Shown piece by piece: positions 17,380 through 25,704 of a stretch of DNA of 64,000 bases. The position numbers and the translations under genes were made by a program. This DNA comes from JAFGJQ01 sp964495075 (GTDB lineage Bacteria; Planctomycetota; Phycisphaerae; UBA1845). The stretch is taken from positions 62,001-126,000 of the forward strand of contig CAZBUJ010000001.1 in assembly GCA_964495075.1 (NCBI GenBank), read 5' to 3'. The notes beneath the pieces are model-generated. The model saw only the letters and a list, made by a program, of their open reading frames with translations, was not told where the DNA came from and did no database searches. Numbering within the stretch: position 1 is the first letter of the stretch; each line of letters begins with the position of its first letter.

Positions 17380-18120
17380 ATGGAACTGAAATCGCAAACG
17401 GCAATCGTGACCGGAGCGGCACGCGGCATCGGGCGGGCCATCTGTATGGAACTGGCCGACCGCGGCGCGAACATCGTCGCGGTGGACATTCTGGCGGACC
17501 CGCTGAAATCCACGGTGTCCGAGCTGGCCGATAAGGGCGTCCAGGCCATCGACAAGATCGTCGACGTGACGGACGCCGCCGCGGTGCAGCGACTGGGCGA
17601 CGAGGTGACGGACGCCCTCGGCCGCGTGGACATCATGGTCAACAACGCGGGGATCACGCGTGACACGCTGCTGTTGTCCATGGAAGAGGAACAGTGGGAG
17701 CAGGTGATCCGGATCAACCTGCGGGGCGTGTTCCTCGGCACGAAGATGGCGGCGAAGATCATGCTTCGGGCGCGGAGCGGGCGGATCATCAACATCGCCA
17801 GCGTCTCCGGCGTCATGGGCAACGCGGGGCAGGCCAACTACGCGGCGAGCAAGGCCGGCGTCATCGGGTTGACCAAGTCGGCGGCGAAGGAGTTGGGCAA
17901 ACGCGGCATCACATGCAACGCCGTGGCCCCCGGGTTCATCGCCACCGATATGACCGACGCCCTGCCGGACAAAGTGAAAGAAACGGTCAAGCCCCTCATC
18001 CCGCTGCAGCGGTTCGGTCAGCCGGATGAAGTAGCCAAAGTCGTGGGTTTCCTCGCCGGCCCTTCGGCCTCGTACATAACGGGGCAGGTCATTCAAGTGG
18101 ACGGCGGGTTGAGAATGTAA
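17380..18120 (+). CDS. fabG: 3-oxoacyl-ACP reductase
   Basis: The NADPH-dependent ketoreductase of the elongation cycle, a classical short-chain dehydrogenase of 246 residues. It has the cofactor loop TGAARGIGRA (11-20), VNNAG (87-91), and the catalytic Ser141, Tyr154 and Lys158 in the YAASK motif. It ends with the family's VDGGLRM. A 118-base gap separates it from fabD. No promoter was recognised in that gap, so it is assigned to the same operon. Confidence 0.96.
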   Translation: MELKSQTAIVTGAARGIGRAICMELADRGANIVAVDILADPLKSTVSELADKGVQAIDKIVDVTDAAAVQRLGDEVTDALGRVDIMVNNAGITRDTLLLSMEEEQWEQVIRINLRGVFLGTKMAAKIMLRARSGRIINIASVSGVMGNAGQANYAASKAGVIGLTKSAAKELGKRGITCNAVAPGFIATDMTDALPDKVKETVKPLIPLQRFGQPDEVAKVVGFLAGPSASYITGQVIQVDGGLRM

Positions 18121-18237
18121 TCGTGGGCCGCGGACAGTGGCAGGGACAGTTGCAAGGCCGTTTGCCAACCGCTAGAATCCGGCCGCTTCACTGCCGGCAA
18201 GGAAAACGAAGAACGGTTCAGTGCAGGAGGAGTGCTT

Positions 18238-18507
18238 GTGTCGATACCGTCTACCGAAGAAATCGAACAGAAGGTCATCTCCATCGTGGCGGAGCACCTG
18301 GCCCGCGACCCGTCGGAGATCACGCGTGAGACGTCGTACGTGAACGACTTGAACGCCGATTCGCTCGACATTGTCGAAGTGGTCATGGACCTCGAAGAGG
18401 CGTACGACATGAATGTTCCGGACGAGGACGCCCAGAAGATCGACACGATTGGCGCGACGGTCGACTACATTCGCGAGCAGTTGGCCAAGAAGCCCGAGGG
18501 TGCGTAA
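18238..18507 (+). CDS. acpP: acyl carrier protein
   Basis: The 89-residue acidic four-helix carrier of growing acyl chains. The phosphopantetheine attachment Ser42 is in NADSLDIVEVVMDLEE. The start is GTG 18238: AGGAGG at 18225-18230 lies seven bases before it, whereas the in-frame GTG at 18232 is too close. The strong ribosome site fits the high expression expected of ACP. The C-terminus extends a little past the usual end (AKKPEGA). Confidence 0.96.
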   Translation: MSIPSTEEIEQKVISIVAEHLARDPSEITRETSYVNDLNADSLDIVEVVMDLEEAYDMNVPDEDAQKIDTIGATVDYIREQLAKKPEGA

Positions 18508-18560
18508 CCGCGGGCGAATGATTGGCGTCCCCGAGATTCGCGTAAGGACGACGATGACGA

Positions 18561-19802
18561 ATGTCTGACCGACGGACTGTCGTGACGGGCATGGGCGCGA
18601 TTACGCCCCTTGCATGCAACGTCGATCAATACTGGGATGGACTTGTCGCCGGAAAGAGCGGCATCAAGCTGATCGAGTCCTTTGACTCGACGGCGTTCGA
18701 CGTCCACTTCGGCGGGGCGTGCACGGATTTCGACCCCACGGTCGGCATCGACCCCAAGGCCGCTCGACGCATGGACCGGTTCAGCCAGATGGCCCTGGTG
18801 GCGGCCCAGCAGGCGGTGGCCCAAAGCGGCATCGATTTCGCCCGCGAGGACCCGCGGCGAGTCGGCTGCTTCATCGGCTCCGGCATCGGAGGCATCAAGG
18901 AACTGGAAGATCAGCACGTCCGGCTCCGGGACAAGGGGCCCGGCAAGGTGTCCGCCTTCACCATCCCCAAGCTGATGGTCAACGCGGCGGCGGGCAACAT
19001 CTCCATTTGCTTCGGGGCGACGGGACCGAGCCAGGCCGTCTCCACCGCCTGCGCGTCGGCCACCAATGCCATCGGCGACGCCATGCACCTGATTCGGCGC
19101 AATCGGGCCGACGTCATGATCGCCGGCGGGTCCGAGGCCGCCCTGACCCCGCTCGGGCTCAGCGCGTTCGCCGCCATGAAGGCCCTGAGCACCCGCAACG
19201 ACGCGCCGACGGCCGCGTCGCGACCCTTCGACGTGGATCGGGACGGCTTCGTGCTCAGCGAGGGATCCGGCGTCGTCGTCATCGAGGAACTGGAGCACGC
19301 CCGCGCCCGCGGCGCGATCATCCTGGCGGAACTGGTGGGCTACGGTACGACCGCCGACGCTGGCCATATCACCCAGCCGCACGAGGAAGGGCACGGGGCC
19401 GCCGACGCCATGAAAGCGGCACTCGATGACGGAAAGGTCAACCCGGCGGACGTGGACTACATCAATGCCCATGGCACGGGCACGCCGTTGGGCGACGTCG
19501 CGGAGTGCAAGGCCATCCAACGCGTCTTCGGCGACGCGGCGAAGAGCGTCGCCGTCAGCAGCACGAAGAGCGCTGTCGGCCACCTGCTCGGAGCGAGCGG
19601 GGCGGTGGAATTGATTGCCTGTGTGAACGCGATCCGCAACTCCGTGGTGCCGCCGACCCTCAACCTGGACAATCCGGACCCGCAGTGCATGGCCCGGCAC
19701 GTGGCCCTGAAACCGCAGGACATGGCCATCAACGTGGCCCTGAACAACTCGTTCGGTTTCGGCGGGCATAACGCCTGCATCGTCGTTTCCAAGTTCCAGT
19801 AA
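18561..19802 (+). CDS. fabF: 3-oxoacyl-ACP synthase II (KAS II)
   Basis: The elongating condensing enzyme, 413 residues. The Cys-His-His triad is complete: Cys164 in STACASATNA, His304 in INAHGTGTP and His341 in SAVGHLLGASG. The N-terminus (RRTVVTGMGAITPL) and the C-terminal NNSFGFGGHNA loop match the family. It follows acpP by 53 bases, the usual acpP-fabF pairing. There is no obvious terminator after it; the FliN-like gene begins 94 bases downstream on the same strand. Confidence 0.97.
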   Translation: MSDRRTVVTGMGAITPLACNVDQYWDGLVAGKSGIKLIESFDSTAFDVHFGGACTDFDPTVGIDPKAARRMDRFSQMALVAAQQAVAQSGIDFAREDPRRVGCFIGSGIGGIKELEDQHVRLRDKGPGKVSAFTIPKLMVNAAAGNISICFGATGPSQAVSTACASATNAIGDAMHLIRRNRADVMIAGGSEAALTPLGLSAFAAMKALSTRNDAPTAASRPFDVDRDGFVLSEGSGVVVIEELEHARARGAIILAELVGYGTTADAGHITQPHEEGHGAADAMKAALDDGKVNPADVDYINAHGTGTPLGDVAECKAIQRVFGDAAKSVAVSSTKSAVGHLLGASGAVELIACVNAIRNSVVPPTLNLDNPDPQCMARHVALKPQDMAINVALNNSFGFGGHNACIVVSKFQ

Positions 19803-19896
19803 CATCTCAAGTCACCCCCCGCGGCGGGTCGATACATTGGGCGTACGGACCGCGGAACCGGTTCGCAGGGTTGGGGTGCGCACCGAGGGTGGCTGC

Positions 19897-20340
19897 ATGA
19901 CGATCAGTCAAAGCGAGATCGACGCGCTGCTGTCCTCCGCCGGCGGCTTCGCCGAGGTCAACGAAGCGGACAGCCCGCCGCCACCGCCTGCCCCCGCGGC
20001 GCCGGCCGCGCCGGTGGCGTCGCCGGGCGGAACGCCCGCCGGGCATGGACCGTTCTTCCGGCCACTCGTCGACTATCCCCCGGAGTTGGCCCGCATCATG
20101 CGGATGCGCGTCCCCGTGCTCGTCACGCTGGCCGCACGCGATGTCTCGCTCTCGTCAGTGCTCAACTGGACGCTCGGCTCGATCATCGAGTTCGATATCC
20201 CGGCCGATTCGGAGCTCCAACTCGTGATCGGCAACAAGCCGATCGGTCGGGGCCACGCCGTCAAGGTGGGTGAGAACTTCGGCCTGCGCGTCACCACCAT
20301 CGGCGACCTCGCCCAACGAATCACCGCCATGGGCCGCTGA
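19897..20340 (+). CDS. fliN: FliN-like flagellar motor switch protein
   Basis: A 147-residue protein. The N-terminus MTISQSEIDALLSSAGG is the 'xIDALL' motif shared by FliM and FliN, the CheY/FliM-type docking segment. A Pro/Ala linker of about 30 residues follows, then a C-terminal SpoA domain (residues about 65-145: VPVLVTLAARDVSLSSVL, GSIIEFDIPADSELQL, GHAVKVGENFGLRVT). In FliN this domain forms the C-ring that switches rotation. The frame is open from 19837, but the docking motif fixes ATG 19897. Isolation from other flagellar genes is unusual; a SpoA protein of type III secretion is less likely because of the N-terminal motif. Confidence 0.8.
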   Translation: MTISQSEIDALLSSAGGFAEVNEADSPPPPPAPAAPAAPVASPGGTPAGHGPFFRPLVDYPPELARIMRMRVPVLVTLAARDVSLSSVLNWTLGSIIEFDIPADSELQLVIGNKPIGRGHAVKVGENFGLRVTTIGDLAQRITAMGR

Positions 20341-20404
20341 CACGACCTTCGGCCGAGCGCCGGGGATCAGGTGACCCGTTGAACAGGAGAGCAGGGCGAA
20401 CGAG

Positions 20405-21673
20405 CTACGGCCGCTTCCCACCTCCACCCAACAGCGTCCGGGCCATCTGCAGGGCGACCGCGCGATTGGCAACCGTCTCGTTCAACTGGGCCCGGTACAC
20501 CGTGGACAGGACCTGGCCGAACGTCGGGCCGGGCTGCACGCCCATGGCCAGCAGATCGTCGCCCGTGACCAGGGGCGGTGGGGCGACGTCGGCCGGGTCG
20601 ATCGCGCTTGCGCGACGCACCAGGCATGCGTGCGCGGCCGGCGATTCGCCGGCCGCCGCCAGATCCGCCCGTAACAGGTTGGTGAGGTCGTCGAACTGCG
20701 GATGGGCCATCAGCAGCTTGATGTCGGCCAGCTCCAGCGTGTCGGGCCGGCGAACCGTTCGCAGTTGCTCGGTGAGCCACGTGACGGCCGTCGTGTCGGC
20801 CACGCTGCAACGCAGTCCGGTGCAGATGCGGCGGATGGCGGCGGGCGGCTCGGTCGCCAGCAGGGCGGCCATCGCCAGCGGAAACGATGCGTCCGACGGC
20901 AGGGCGTCCAGGCGGCGGGCGGCGATGTCGACCTCCGCGTCGGGCCAGGAATCGCCGGCCACCAGATAGGGCAGCAGCCCCGCCTCGTTCAGCAACCGCC
21001 ACCCGCGACCGCGGTTCCGGTCGGTCAGGATCTTCTCCAGCTCCTGGCAGATGCGTTCCGCGCTGATGGTGGCGATGCCGACCGCGTGCCGGCGAATGGC
21101 ATCGAATGTGGACGCCTCGATCTCGAAGCCAAGCCGGGACGCGAACCGGATGGCCCGCAGCATGCGGAGATGGTCTTCCTCGAAGCGATCGGCCGCCGCG
21201 CCAATGGCGCGGAGACGTTTGGCGGCCAGGTCTTGCTGACCACCGACGTAGTCGATCACTTCGTCATTAACCGGGTCGTAGAACATGCCGTTAATCGTGA
21301 AGTCCCGGCGCCGTGCGTCCTCCTCGGCCGTGGTGAACGTGATCCGGTCCGGGTGGCGGTGGTCGGCGTAATCCGCTTCGGCACGGAACGTGGCCACCTC
21401 CAACTCCACGCCGTCGATGCGCACCATGACCACGCCGAACTTGGCCCCCACCTTTTTGGTGCGGCGGAACAGGCCGACCACCCGATCGGGTGGCGCGTCG
21501 GTGGCCACGTCGATGTCCGTCGGCGGCCGGTTCATCAACATGTCGCGGACGCAACCGCCGGCGAACAGCGCGGTATGACCGGCATCGCGCAGGACGCGAA
21601 CCGCTTTCTCGGCCGCCCGTCGCAGTTGTGAAACAGCCACCGGTCGATCACTCCCATTGGGCTGGTTCGGCAC
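20405..21673 (-). CDS. cca: CCA tRNA nucleotidyltransferase / poly(A) polymerase family
   Basis: A class II nucleotidyltransferase of 422 residues. The catalytic domain shows GGCVRDMLMNR, the metal-binding TDIDVATDA and RRDFTINGMFYD (residues about 38-135), followed by the RNA-binding helical domain with RFEEDHLRMLRAIRFASRLGF (about 165-185). It adds or repairs the 3' CCA of tRNAs; a poly(A) polymerase role cannot be excluded from sequence. It matters here because the tRNA-Gly gene at 52855 encodes no CCA. The start is GTG 21673, two bases after the rsmD stop, so the two genes are probably translationally coupled. Confidence 0.9.
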   Translation of the reverse strand: MPNQPNGSDRPVAVSQLRRAAEKAVRVLRDAGHTALFAGGCVRDMLMNRPPTDIDVATDAPPDRVVGLFRRTKKVGAKFGVVMVRIDGVELEVATFRAEADYADHRHPDRITFTTAEEDARRRDFTINGMFYDPVNDEVIDYVGGQQDLAAKRLRAIGAAADRFEEDHLRMLRAIRFASRLGFEIEASTFDAIRRHAVGIATISAERICQELEKILTDRNRGRGWRLLNEAGLLPYLVAGDSWPDAEVDIAARRLDALPSDASFPLAMAALLATEPPAAIRRICTGLRCSVADTTAVTWLTEQLRTVRRPDTLELADIKLLMAHPQFDDLTNLLRADLAAAGESPAAHACLVRRASAIDPADVAPPPLVTGDDLLAMGVQPGPTFGQVLSTVYRAQLNETVANRAVALQMARTLLGGGGKRP

Positions 21674-21675
21674 GC

Positions 21676-22284
21676 TCAGGACTCCGGGGCCGGGTTGCGG
21701 CGGAACCAGGTGATCATGCTGCTGCCGTAGCGCCGCGTGTCAAATGAACGCCAGCCCACCTCGGCGTCAAGAACAAACTGGATGCGGGTCTCGTGGTGCA
21801 GGACCGCGATGGCCTCGGCGTCCAGCCGGCCGGAGCGGACCGCCTGCGTCAGTAACTGCGACACGCGGCCCGTCGCCGACGCATCTCGCGAATCGCGGTA
21901 CGGGGGATCCACAAACAGGACCGCCAGCTTGTCCTTCGCATCGACGAACGACCACGGGTCCTTCCAGGCGTCGACCGGCATGATACGAGCGCCGGGCCCG
22001 GCGCCGAGCGCCGTGATGTTCGCCCGCAGGGCAGCCAGCGCCCGCGGGTGATGCTCGAAGAAGTAACAGGTGGTCGCGCCGCGCGACAGCGCCTCCAGCC
22101 CCATCGTGCCGGACCCGCTGAACACATCGGCCACCCGCAGTGGCGGCAACCCGCCGGGGGTACCGAGCAGCGACCCGAGCGTGTCGAACACGGCTTCCTT
22201 GACACGGTCCGGCATCGGTCGTGTCTGATCGCCACGCGGTCGCTCGATGATCCGCGAGCCCCATTGTCCGCCAATGATCCGCAT
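21676..22284 (-). CDS. rsmD: 16S rRNA (guanine966-N2)-methyltransferase
   Basis: A 202-residue SAM-dependent methyltransferase that modifies G966 of 16S rRNA in the 30S subunit. It starts MRIIGGQWGSRIIERPRG, the family signature, then RPMPDRVKEAVFDTLGS, the SAM loop VADVFSGSGTMGLEALSRGA and the catalytic DPPY motif in LFVDPPYRDS. A much longer open frame extends upstream to 23037, but it covers the opposite-strand cysteine-cluster gene and is a shadow. cca follows two bases after the stop. Confidence 0.94.
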   Translation of the reverse strand: MRIIGGQWGSRIIERPRGDQTRPMPDRVKEAVFDTLGSLLGTPGGLPPLRVADVFSGSGTMGLEALSRGATTCYFFEHHPRALAALRANITALGAGPGARIMPVDAWKDPWSFVDAKDKLAVLFVDPPYRDSRDASATGRVSQLLTQAVRSGRLDAEAIAVLHHETRIQFVLDAEVGWRSFDTRRYGSSMITWFRRNPAPES

Positions 22285-22317
22285 CTCCGAAGCACCATTC
22301 ACCCGGTGTCTTTCCGT

Positions 22318-22346
22318 TTGCCCGCCGATAGGGCCGTGTCTATAAT
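22318..22346 (+). promoter_or_regulatory. sigma70-type promoter of the cysteine-cluster gene
   Basis: TTGCCC (22318-22323), a 17-base spacer and a perfect TATAAT (22341-22346), about 40 bases before the start codon at 22387. Confidence 0.7.
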
Positions 22347-22386
22347 CGGTCTTTACGCTACGGTTGGCAATATCGCGAGGACAAAG

Positions 22387-22809
22387 ATGGGATCCGTTTG
22401 CTGCGAGCACTGCACGGCTGCGTGCTGTCACTACTTGGCCCTTCCGCTCGACGAGCCGGAGACCCCCCGGGATTTTGACGACATCCGCTGGTACCTCATG
22501 CACAAAGGGGTGAACGTCTTCATCGAGGACGGGGAATGGTACATCCAGGTCCCCACCGCGTGCGAGAATCTCCGGGCCGACAACCTGTGCGGAATCTATG
22601 AGACCCGCCCCAAGATCTGCCGTGAGTACAAGGCCGGCGATTGCGACTACGCCGGCGGCAGCTACGGCTACGAGCACCTGTTCCAGTGCGAGGAAGATAT
22701 CGTCGCCTACGTGAAACAACACGGGGTGGGCAGCAACGGCCGAAACTCGAAGAAGACCAAGAAGACCCGGAAGGCAAAGAAGACCGGCCATGCACGGAAG
22801 TCGAGATGA
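22387..22809 (+). CDS. YkgJ-type cysteine-cluster protein
   Basis: A 140-residue protein of the YkgJ/UPF0153 group, thought to bind a metal or Fe-S centre through clustered cysteines. CCEHCTAACCHYLALPL (residues 5-21) holds the first cluster, and PTACENLRADNLCGIYETRP with KICREYKAGDCDY the second. The C-terminal 25 residues are almost all Lys, Arg, Thr and Gly, a basic tail. The start ATG at 22387 is supported by GAGG six bases upstream and by the promoter at 22318-22346. The next gene overlaps its end by 20 bases. Substrate and partner are unknown. Confidence 0.8.
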   Translation: MGSVCCEHCTAACCHYLALPLDEPETPRDFDDIRWYLMHKGVNVFIEDGEWYIQVPTACENLRADNLCGIYETRPKICREYKAGDCDYAGGSYGYEHLFQCEEDIVAYVKQHGVGSNGRNSKKTKKTRKAKKTGHARKSR

Positions 22810-23602
22810 GCCTGTCACCACGGACCCCGGCAAGTGCGGGGATCGGCCCGACGGGCGGCGTTCACTTCTCATCCTCGTCGTCGTGGTCGCCCTGGGCGGC
22901 AACGCCGGGTGTTTCAACGCGTCGCTCGCCACCAGTACGGGCGAACGCGTTAAAGGGGAGTGGTCCGTCGCCCAGGAGCAACACGTGCACGTCGGCGAGG
23001 AGGTGCAGTTCGACGTCGTGCTGGCCAAGCCGGGCATGATCCAGCCGACCCACCCGGACGGAATCGCCGACTACTGCCGGCTCGAGCTCGGCGACGTGTG
23101 GGCGACGGCGACGGCCGGGCGCTCCGGGCACTTCCATTTCACGCATGTCGTCGATCGGCAGGAGCCCGGCTCGCGGTTGAAAGTGACGGCGACCGTGTAC
23201 CGTGTCGCCGGCAACCGGGATCCGGTCGACCGGGCGGGCGAGTTCAAGGCCGCCTACGACCGAGACGATGACGCCGACATCAAGGTGGCGTCCGACTCGA
23301 TCACGATGATCGTCTACCAGGCCCACATCGAGATCGAGATCGATCCCGCCCCAGGCGAGATCGATTTTGCCGGCGGGAGGCTGGAGATCCGCCGATCCGA
23401 CGGCTCGAGCACCACGGTCTACCGCGATCGTCCGCGGCGACGCGGCTTCACAGTCTCCGGGCCCGCCGGCGGGCGGTACATCGTGCGGTACGATCCGCGT
23501 GCGTCGGAAGTCAACAACATCGGCACGACGGAGGCCGAGTTCATCGTGTACGACAGCGGCGGCGAACGGATCAGCCGGAAAGTGGCGGTGCCCACGCCGT
23601 AG
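22790..23602 (+). CDS. exported lipoprotein, beta-rich
   Basis: A 270-residue protein. An N-terminal charged stretch is followed by a signal peptide (SLLILVVVVALGGNAGC) with the lipobox ending at about Cys41. The rest is beta-rich without cysteines (VGEEVQFDVVLAKPGM, GHFHFTHVVDRQEPGS, AHIEIEIDPAPGEIDFAGG). No known domain is recognised. The ATG at 22790 lies within the last 20 bases of the cysteine-cluster gene, so translation may be coupled, and the two probably form one operon from the 22318 promoter. An envelope location is inferred from the lipobox. Confidence 0.6.
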   Translation: MHGSRDEPVTTDPGKCGDRPDGRRSLLILVVVVALGGNAGCFNASLATSTGERVKGEWSVAQEQHVHVGEEVQFDVVLAKPGMIQPTHPDGIADYCRLELGDVWATATAGRSGHFHFTHVVDRQEPGSRLKVTATVYRVAGNRDPVDRAGEFKAAYDRDDDADIKVASDSITMIVYQAHIEIEIDPAPGEIDFAGGRLEIRRSDGSSTTVYRDRPRRRGFTVSGPAGGRYIVRYDPRASEVNNIGTTEAEFIVYDSGGERISRKVAVPTP

Positions 23603-23699
23603 GACCCGGATTTCCCAGATGGATTGATCACGATGGCATAATAGGCGCATGTTGTCCCTGTGATTCAAGAGTTTCCGGCCGTTTTGACAGGGACATCCC

Positions 23700-24183
23700 A
23701 TGGATGACAGGCGAAAACAAGCACTTCGTGTCCAATTCGACGGCAAACTCAGACTCGGATTTCGCGGAGCGAAGATCACGAGCGATGCTGGCTTGCTCGC
23801 GTTTCGTGAACTGGATGAGGCATTCCGTTTGACGGAAAACGCGAGGGTGGTATTGTCCGATCCGCGTCATGGGAAGAACACGCAGCACAGCATGTTGGCC
23901 ATGTTGCGACAGAGCGTCTGCGGACGGTTGGCTGGATACGAGGATGTCAATGACGCGGAGCGCTTGCGCATCGACCCCCCCATGCGTCGAGTTGTTGGCG
24001 GTCGGGCGAAGAAGAAGGAGGCCGCGTCCACCGACGAGATGAGCCGGTTCGAGACAGAGATGCTGAGTTCACGGCGACCAGCAAGGCTCCGCCTGCAACG
24101 GTTACGTCGAGTGTATGTGCTATCATCCACTGTTCCTGTTCAGCCAGCTTGGCGACCTGGCGCGGGCCATGCTGCGTCGTGAG
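23700..24183 (+). pseudogene. IS1380-family transposase remnant
   Basis: Two pieces of an IS1380 DDE transposase. Piece one (23700 to about 24065) reads LRVQFDGKLRLGFRGAKITS, then DAGLLAFRELDEAFRLTENA, GKNTQHSMLAMLRQSV and AGYEDVNDAERL. Piece two, in another frame (24067-24183), reads HGDQQGSACNGYVECMCYHP then LFLFSQLGDLARAMLRR. The stretch that should join them, holding a catalytic Asp, is missing, so there is an internal deletion of about 50 codons plus a frame change. The protein also lacks its C-terminal half. An 8-bp inverted repeat (TGTCCCTG at 23653-23660, CAGGGACA at 23688-23695) stands just before the start. Non-functional. Confidence 0.85.
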
Positions 24184-24453
24184 GGGCAAACGGCCCCACC
24201 AGCGATCCAGAAAGGCGGGGTGGACGGAATCTGGGGTTCAGGGGCGGGTACCCTCGCCAGAATGTCCTTCCTCCGTTGCAACAGGCTTGGCGCGCCGGTA
24301 GATTCGGAGTCGCGGAAGCGCCGAATGGAGAATGTCGGTGACGACCCCGAAATGACGACGCACCGCTGTCGGTGTCGTATCGACCGCCAGCGGCAGCGCA
24401 TTGCGCGGTACCTCGCGGGAATGGCTTCCATACCGCCGAAGGCAAGGCTGACC

Positions 24454-25359
24454 ATGCAACCGAAAAGACTGAATCCCCTCGCCTGTCGCGCGGTATCGCT
24501 CTGCATCGCCGTAACTTGCAGCGCGTGTGCCGTGCAGGAACGCGGTACACCCCCAGTAGCAGTACAACCGCCGCCTGAGCAGTGGACCGTTGTTCCCATG
24601 ACGATCGATGCCGGGTTACCCATCATAATGACCATGATTGAGAACACTCCAATTCCGGTGATGGTCGATACTGGCGGATATGAGGAGCTCCTCCTTACTC
24701 CCGAGAGACTGAGCACGCTGAATGTGACCTATACCGGTCGCCGAAGGTGGTCGGTTGGCGGGCTCGGGCTCCTCTCGTTGTCGAGCGCCCGGGAGTTCAT
24801 CGTCCCGCATATGGAGATCGGCGATTTGTCCCTGGCGAACGTGCGGGGACTCGAGTTTCACTTCAACCGCCTTGGCCAGGGCGATCAGCCGCCTCCCGCG
24901 ATGGAACACGGCGTCGTTGGACTTGGACTGCTGCACGACTTCCAGGTCATCTTTGACTATGCACGCGGACGACTTGTGCTCACTGGCGATTCGCAATACC
25001 CGCCGGACTACGCCCCGGAAACCTGGACACAGTGCCGCTTGGACGTTTCCGATCTGAACGTCGGGCTGTGCGGGGTCGTGCAGTTGAACGGGCGGCCGCT
25101 GCGTTGCGTGTGGGACACTGGCGCGTCCTTCTCGCTCATCAGACCCGGTCTGGCCGCGCCGACCGACGTCGCGCGCCGTGGCAAGCATGAAATCGCCCAA
25201 TTCGCCACGTTGACGGTCGGTAACGTCGACTGCGGACCGTTCGAGGCCGTACTAATGGACTTCAAGCAGCCGCCGGTGGATGTGATCATGGGGCACAGTT
25301 TCTTCGAGGATCACACCGTGTTGGTGGATTGCGCCGGTGCGTTACTCGCTTTTGATTGA
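24454..25359 (+). CDS. exported retropepsin-like aspartic protease, two lobes
   Basis: A 301-residue protein. The N-terminal signal segment (AVSLCIAVTCSACAV) resembles a lipoprotein signal. Two aspartyl-protease-like lobes follow: the first with the motif VMVDTGGYEELLL (around residue 70), the second with VWDTGASFSLI (around 222), each a D-T-G triad as in retropepsins. The hydrophobic partner strand VDVIMGHSFF lies near the C-terminus. Having both lobes in one chain makes it pepsin-like in layout though the sequence is retropepsin-like. The frame is continuous upstream with the transposase remnant (from 24115); ATG 24454 is chosen because the signal peptide begins there, and ATG 24421 is an alternative. 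Substrate unknown. Confidence 0.75.
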   Translation: MQPKRLNPLACRAVSLCIAVTCSACAVQERGTPPVAVQPPPEQWTVVPMTIDAGLPIIMTMIENTPIPVMVDTGGYEELLLTPERLSTLNVTYTGRRRWSVGGLGLLSLSSAREFIVPHMEIGDLSLANVRGLEFHFNRLGQGDQPPPAMEHGVVGLGLLHDFQVIFDYARGRLVLTGDSQYPPDYAPETWTQCRLDVSDLNVGLCGVVQLNGRPLRCVWDTGASFSLIRPGLAAPTDVARRGKHEIAQFATLTVGNVDCGPFEAVLMDFKQPPVDVIMGHSFFEDHTVLVDCAGALLAFD

Positions 25360-25440
25360 TGGCAGCGCTGTGCGGCGTTGGGCGCGTATGGCAGCCTTCC
25401 AAGCCGCACGTGAGACGGCGAATCGATTCCTGGAGCCACA

Positions 25441-25704
25441 ATGGAATCGCGGTCAGCAACCCGAGAACGATCGACGTCCGCATGCGAAGTGGGAACGGAT
25501 CTGACCGCCCGTCGGCGGTTGCCCGTCGCCGGCGTGGCGTCGCTCACCGTGCTGTTTGGCAACGGTGGATGCGTGCGGGACGCGCAAGCCGTCGCCGGGA
25601 ACCAGGCTGTTCTGCATGGGACGGTGGTGGATACGGCTGGGACGGGCGGGGTCCCGCCGACCCGGATCATCCACGGCCGCCGTCAGGGGACACGGCGGGG
25701 ATGA
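25441..25704 (+). CDS. small putative lipoprotein coupled to the next gene
   Basis: An 87-residue frame. A GGAG site at 25432-25435 is five bases before the ATG. A polar N-terminus leads into TARRR and a hydrophobic stretch ending in a possible lipobox (LTVLFGNGGC). The remaining 43 residues are Gly/Ala/Thr-rich (LHGTVVDTAGTGGVPPTRI). Its stop shares ATGA with the start of the next gene, which argues that it is real. No family is recognised. Confidence 0.5.
   Translation: MESRSATRERSTSACEVGTDLTARRRLPVAGVASLTVLFGNGGCVRDAQAVAGNQAVLHGTVVDTAGTGGVPPTRIIHGRRQGTRRG

Noticed and set aside
21676..23037. 453-codon frame as a fused RsmD protein
   Set aside because: RsmD begins at ATG 22284; the upstream part is antisense to the cysteine-cluster and lipoprotein genes.
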